From Candidatus Egerieicola pullicola (GTDB taxonomy: Bacteria > Bacillota > Clostridia > Oscillospirales > Ruminococcaceae): a stretch of 6,541 bases of DNA. Made by a program: the position numbers and the translations under genes. The stretch covers positions 1 to 6,541 of the forward strand of contig DVGY01000013.1 of NCBI GenBank assembly GCA_018712465.1, in the 5' to 3' direction. Shown here one piece after another: positions 6,362-6,541 of the stretch (position 1 is the stretch's first letter; each line of letters starts with the position of its first letter). A model generated the notes under the pieces. That model did not search any database, was not told the origin of the DNA, and worked only from the letters and a program-made list of their open reading frames with translations.

Positions 6362-6375
6362 TGAAATCGGTGTCA
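6362..6375 (-). promoter_or_regulatory. Second operator upstream of scrR; exact match to the CcpA cre consensus
   Basis: On the + strand this reads TGAAATCGGTGTCA. It matches the core of the scrA operator (TGAAATCAGTTTCA) at 12 of 14 positions and fits the cre consensus TGWAANCGNTNWCA at every defined position. It lies 13 nt before the scrR ATG, between the candidate scrR promoter and the ribosome-binding site, at about the same distance from a -10 box as the scrA operator. It could mediate ScrR autorepression, CcpA catabolite control, or both. Confidence 0.6.
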
Positions 6376-6380
6376 TAAGC

Positions 6381-6539
6381 TCACTGTATCACAAAGAACT
6401 CCTTCGGGTTCCACTGGTTTTCTCCATCAAAAGAAATCCTGCCCTTGTTTTTTGGGCGGCAAAGAGGAACCCAAAATAACTGCTTTTGGTAATTATTGTA
6501 ACACAGCCTCAGCCCAAACGCCAGACCCACTAACCCCCA
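6381..6539 (-). CDS. Possible 3' end of an upstream minus-strand gene (partial, uncertain)
   Basis: On the minus strand a frame is open from the right window edge to a TGA at 6383-6381. It gives 52 residues that begin hydrophobic (WGLVGLAFGLRL), continue through YNNYQKQLFWVPLCR, and end in a polar tail, ISFDGENQWNPKEFFVIQ. That composition resembles a real C-terminus after a membrane segment, but I recognise no family. A stop-free run of this length is expected by chance fairly often, and the stretch also holds an inverted repeat and the candidate scrR promoter, so it may simply be intergenic. If real, the gene would end 32 nt before scrR and could be cotranscribed with it. Confidence 0.25.
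   Translation of the reverse strand, partial: WGLVGLAFGLRLCYNNYQKQLFWVPLCRPKNKGRISFDGENQWNPKEFFVIQ
6385..6413 (-). promoter_or_regulatory. Candidate scrR promoter with extended -10
   Basis: On the minus strand TGT (6393-6391) precedes GATACA (6390-6385), an extended -10 with two mismatches to TATAAT. TGGAAC (6413-6408) lies 17 bp upstream and resembles the TGGAAT -35 of the scrA promoter. The operator follows 9 nt after the -10. Each element is weak alone; the parallel with the scrA promoter is the main support. Confidence 0.4.
6471..6489. repeat. Short inverted repeat upstream of scrR
   Basis: CCAAAA (6471-6476) and TTTTGG (6484-6489) form perfect 6-bp arms around a 7-nt spacer. No T-tract follows on either strand, so it is not a standard terminator. 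It does not resemble the two scr operators. It may be a binding site for another regulator or may have arisen by chance. Confidence 0.35.
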
Positions 6540-6541
6540 TT

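Noticed and set aside
6439..6459. CTGCCC/GGGCGG hairpin as a terminator on the minus strand
   Set aside because: Only a 6-bp stem with one wobble pair and a 9-nt loop. The following minus-strand sequence is GATTTCTTTT rather than a clean T-tract, so it is too weak to call.

Overview
The window carries a complete sucrose-uptake and catabolism locus of a low-to-mid G+C Gram-positive (Firmicutes-type) bacterium. A gut Clostridia/Oscillospirales-like genome is my best guess, but no marker gene fixes the taxon. The Gram-positive signs are purine-rich AAAGGA/AGGAG ribosome-binding sites, hairpin-plus-T-tract terminators, and a PTS permease that carries its own glucose-type EIIA domain (enteric ScrA lacks one).

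Left part (1-985, + strand): two tandem, divergent copies of a small, very hydrophobic membrane protein that I cannot assign to a known family. The first runs off the left edge, so its N-terminus is missing. The second is complete (155 aa). Each is followed by its own intrinsic terminator, and the second terminator is bidirectional and shared with the convergent sucrose operon.

Central and right part (994-6348, - strand, transcribed right to left): scrR (LacI-family repressor), then scrA (EIIBCA sucrose permease), scrB (GH32 sucrose-6-phosphate hydrolase) and scrK (PfkB-family fructokinase). ScrA imports sucrose and phosphorylates it to sucrose-6-phosphate. ScrB cleaves that to glucose-6-phosphate and fructose. 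ScrK phosphorylates the fructose to fructose-6-phosphate, so all carbon enters glycolysis. scrA-scrB-scrK are packed tightly (2 nt and 24 nt gaps) and end at the shared terminator. A promoter with a perfect TATAAT and a 7-bp-arm palindromic operator lies in the 133-nt gap between scrR and scrA. A related operator, which also fits the CcpA cre consensus exactly, sits just upstream of scrR. This suggests ScrR autoregulation and/or catabolite control.

Right edge (6349-6541): short upstream region of scrR. It holds the candidate scrR promoter and operator, an inverted repeat, and a reading frame open to the window edge that may be the 3' end of another minus-strand gene. I see no tRNA, rRNA, CRISPR array, insertion sequence or phage gene. 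The locus is largely conventional. The less explained parts are the tandem membrane-protein paralogues and the architecture of the two operators.
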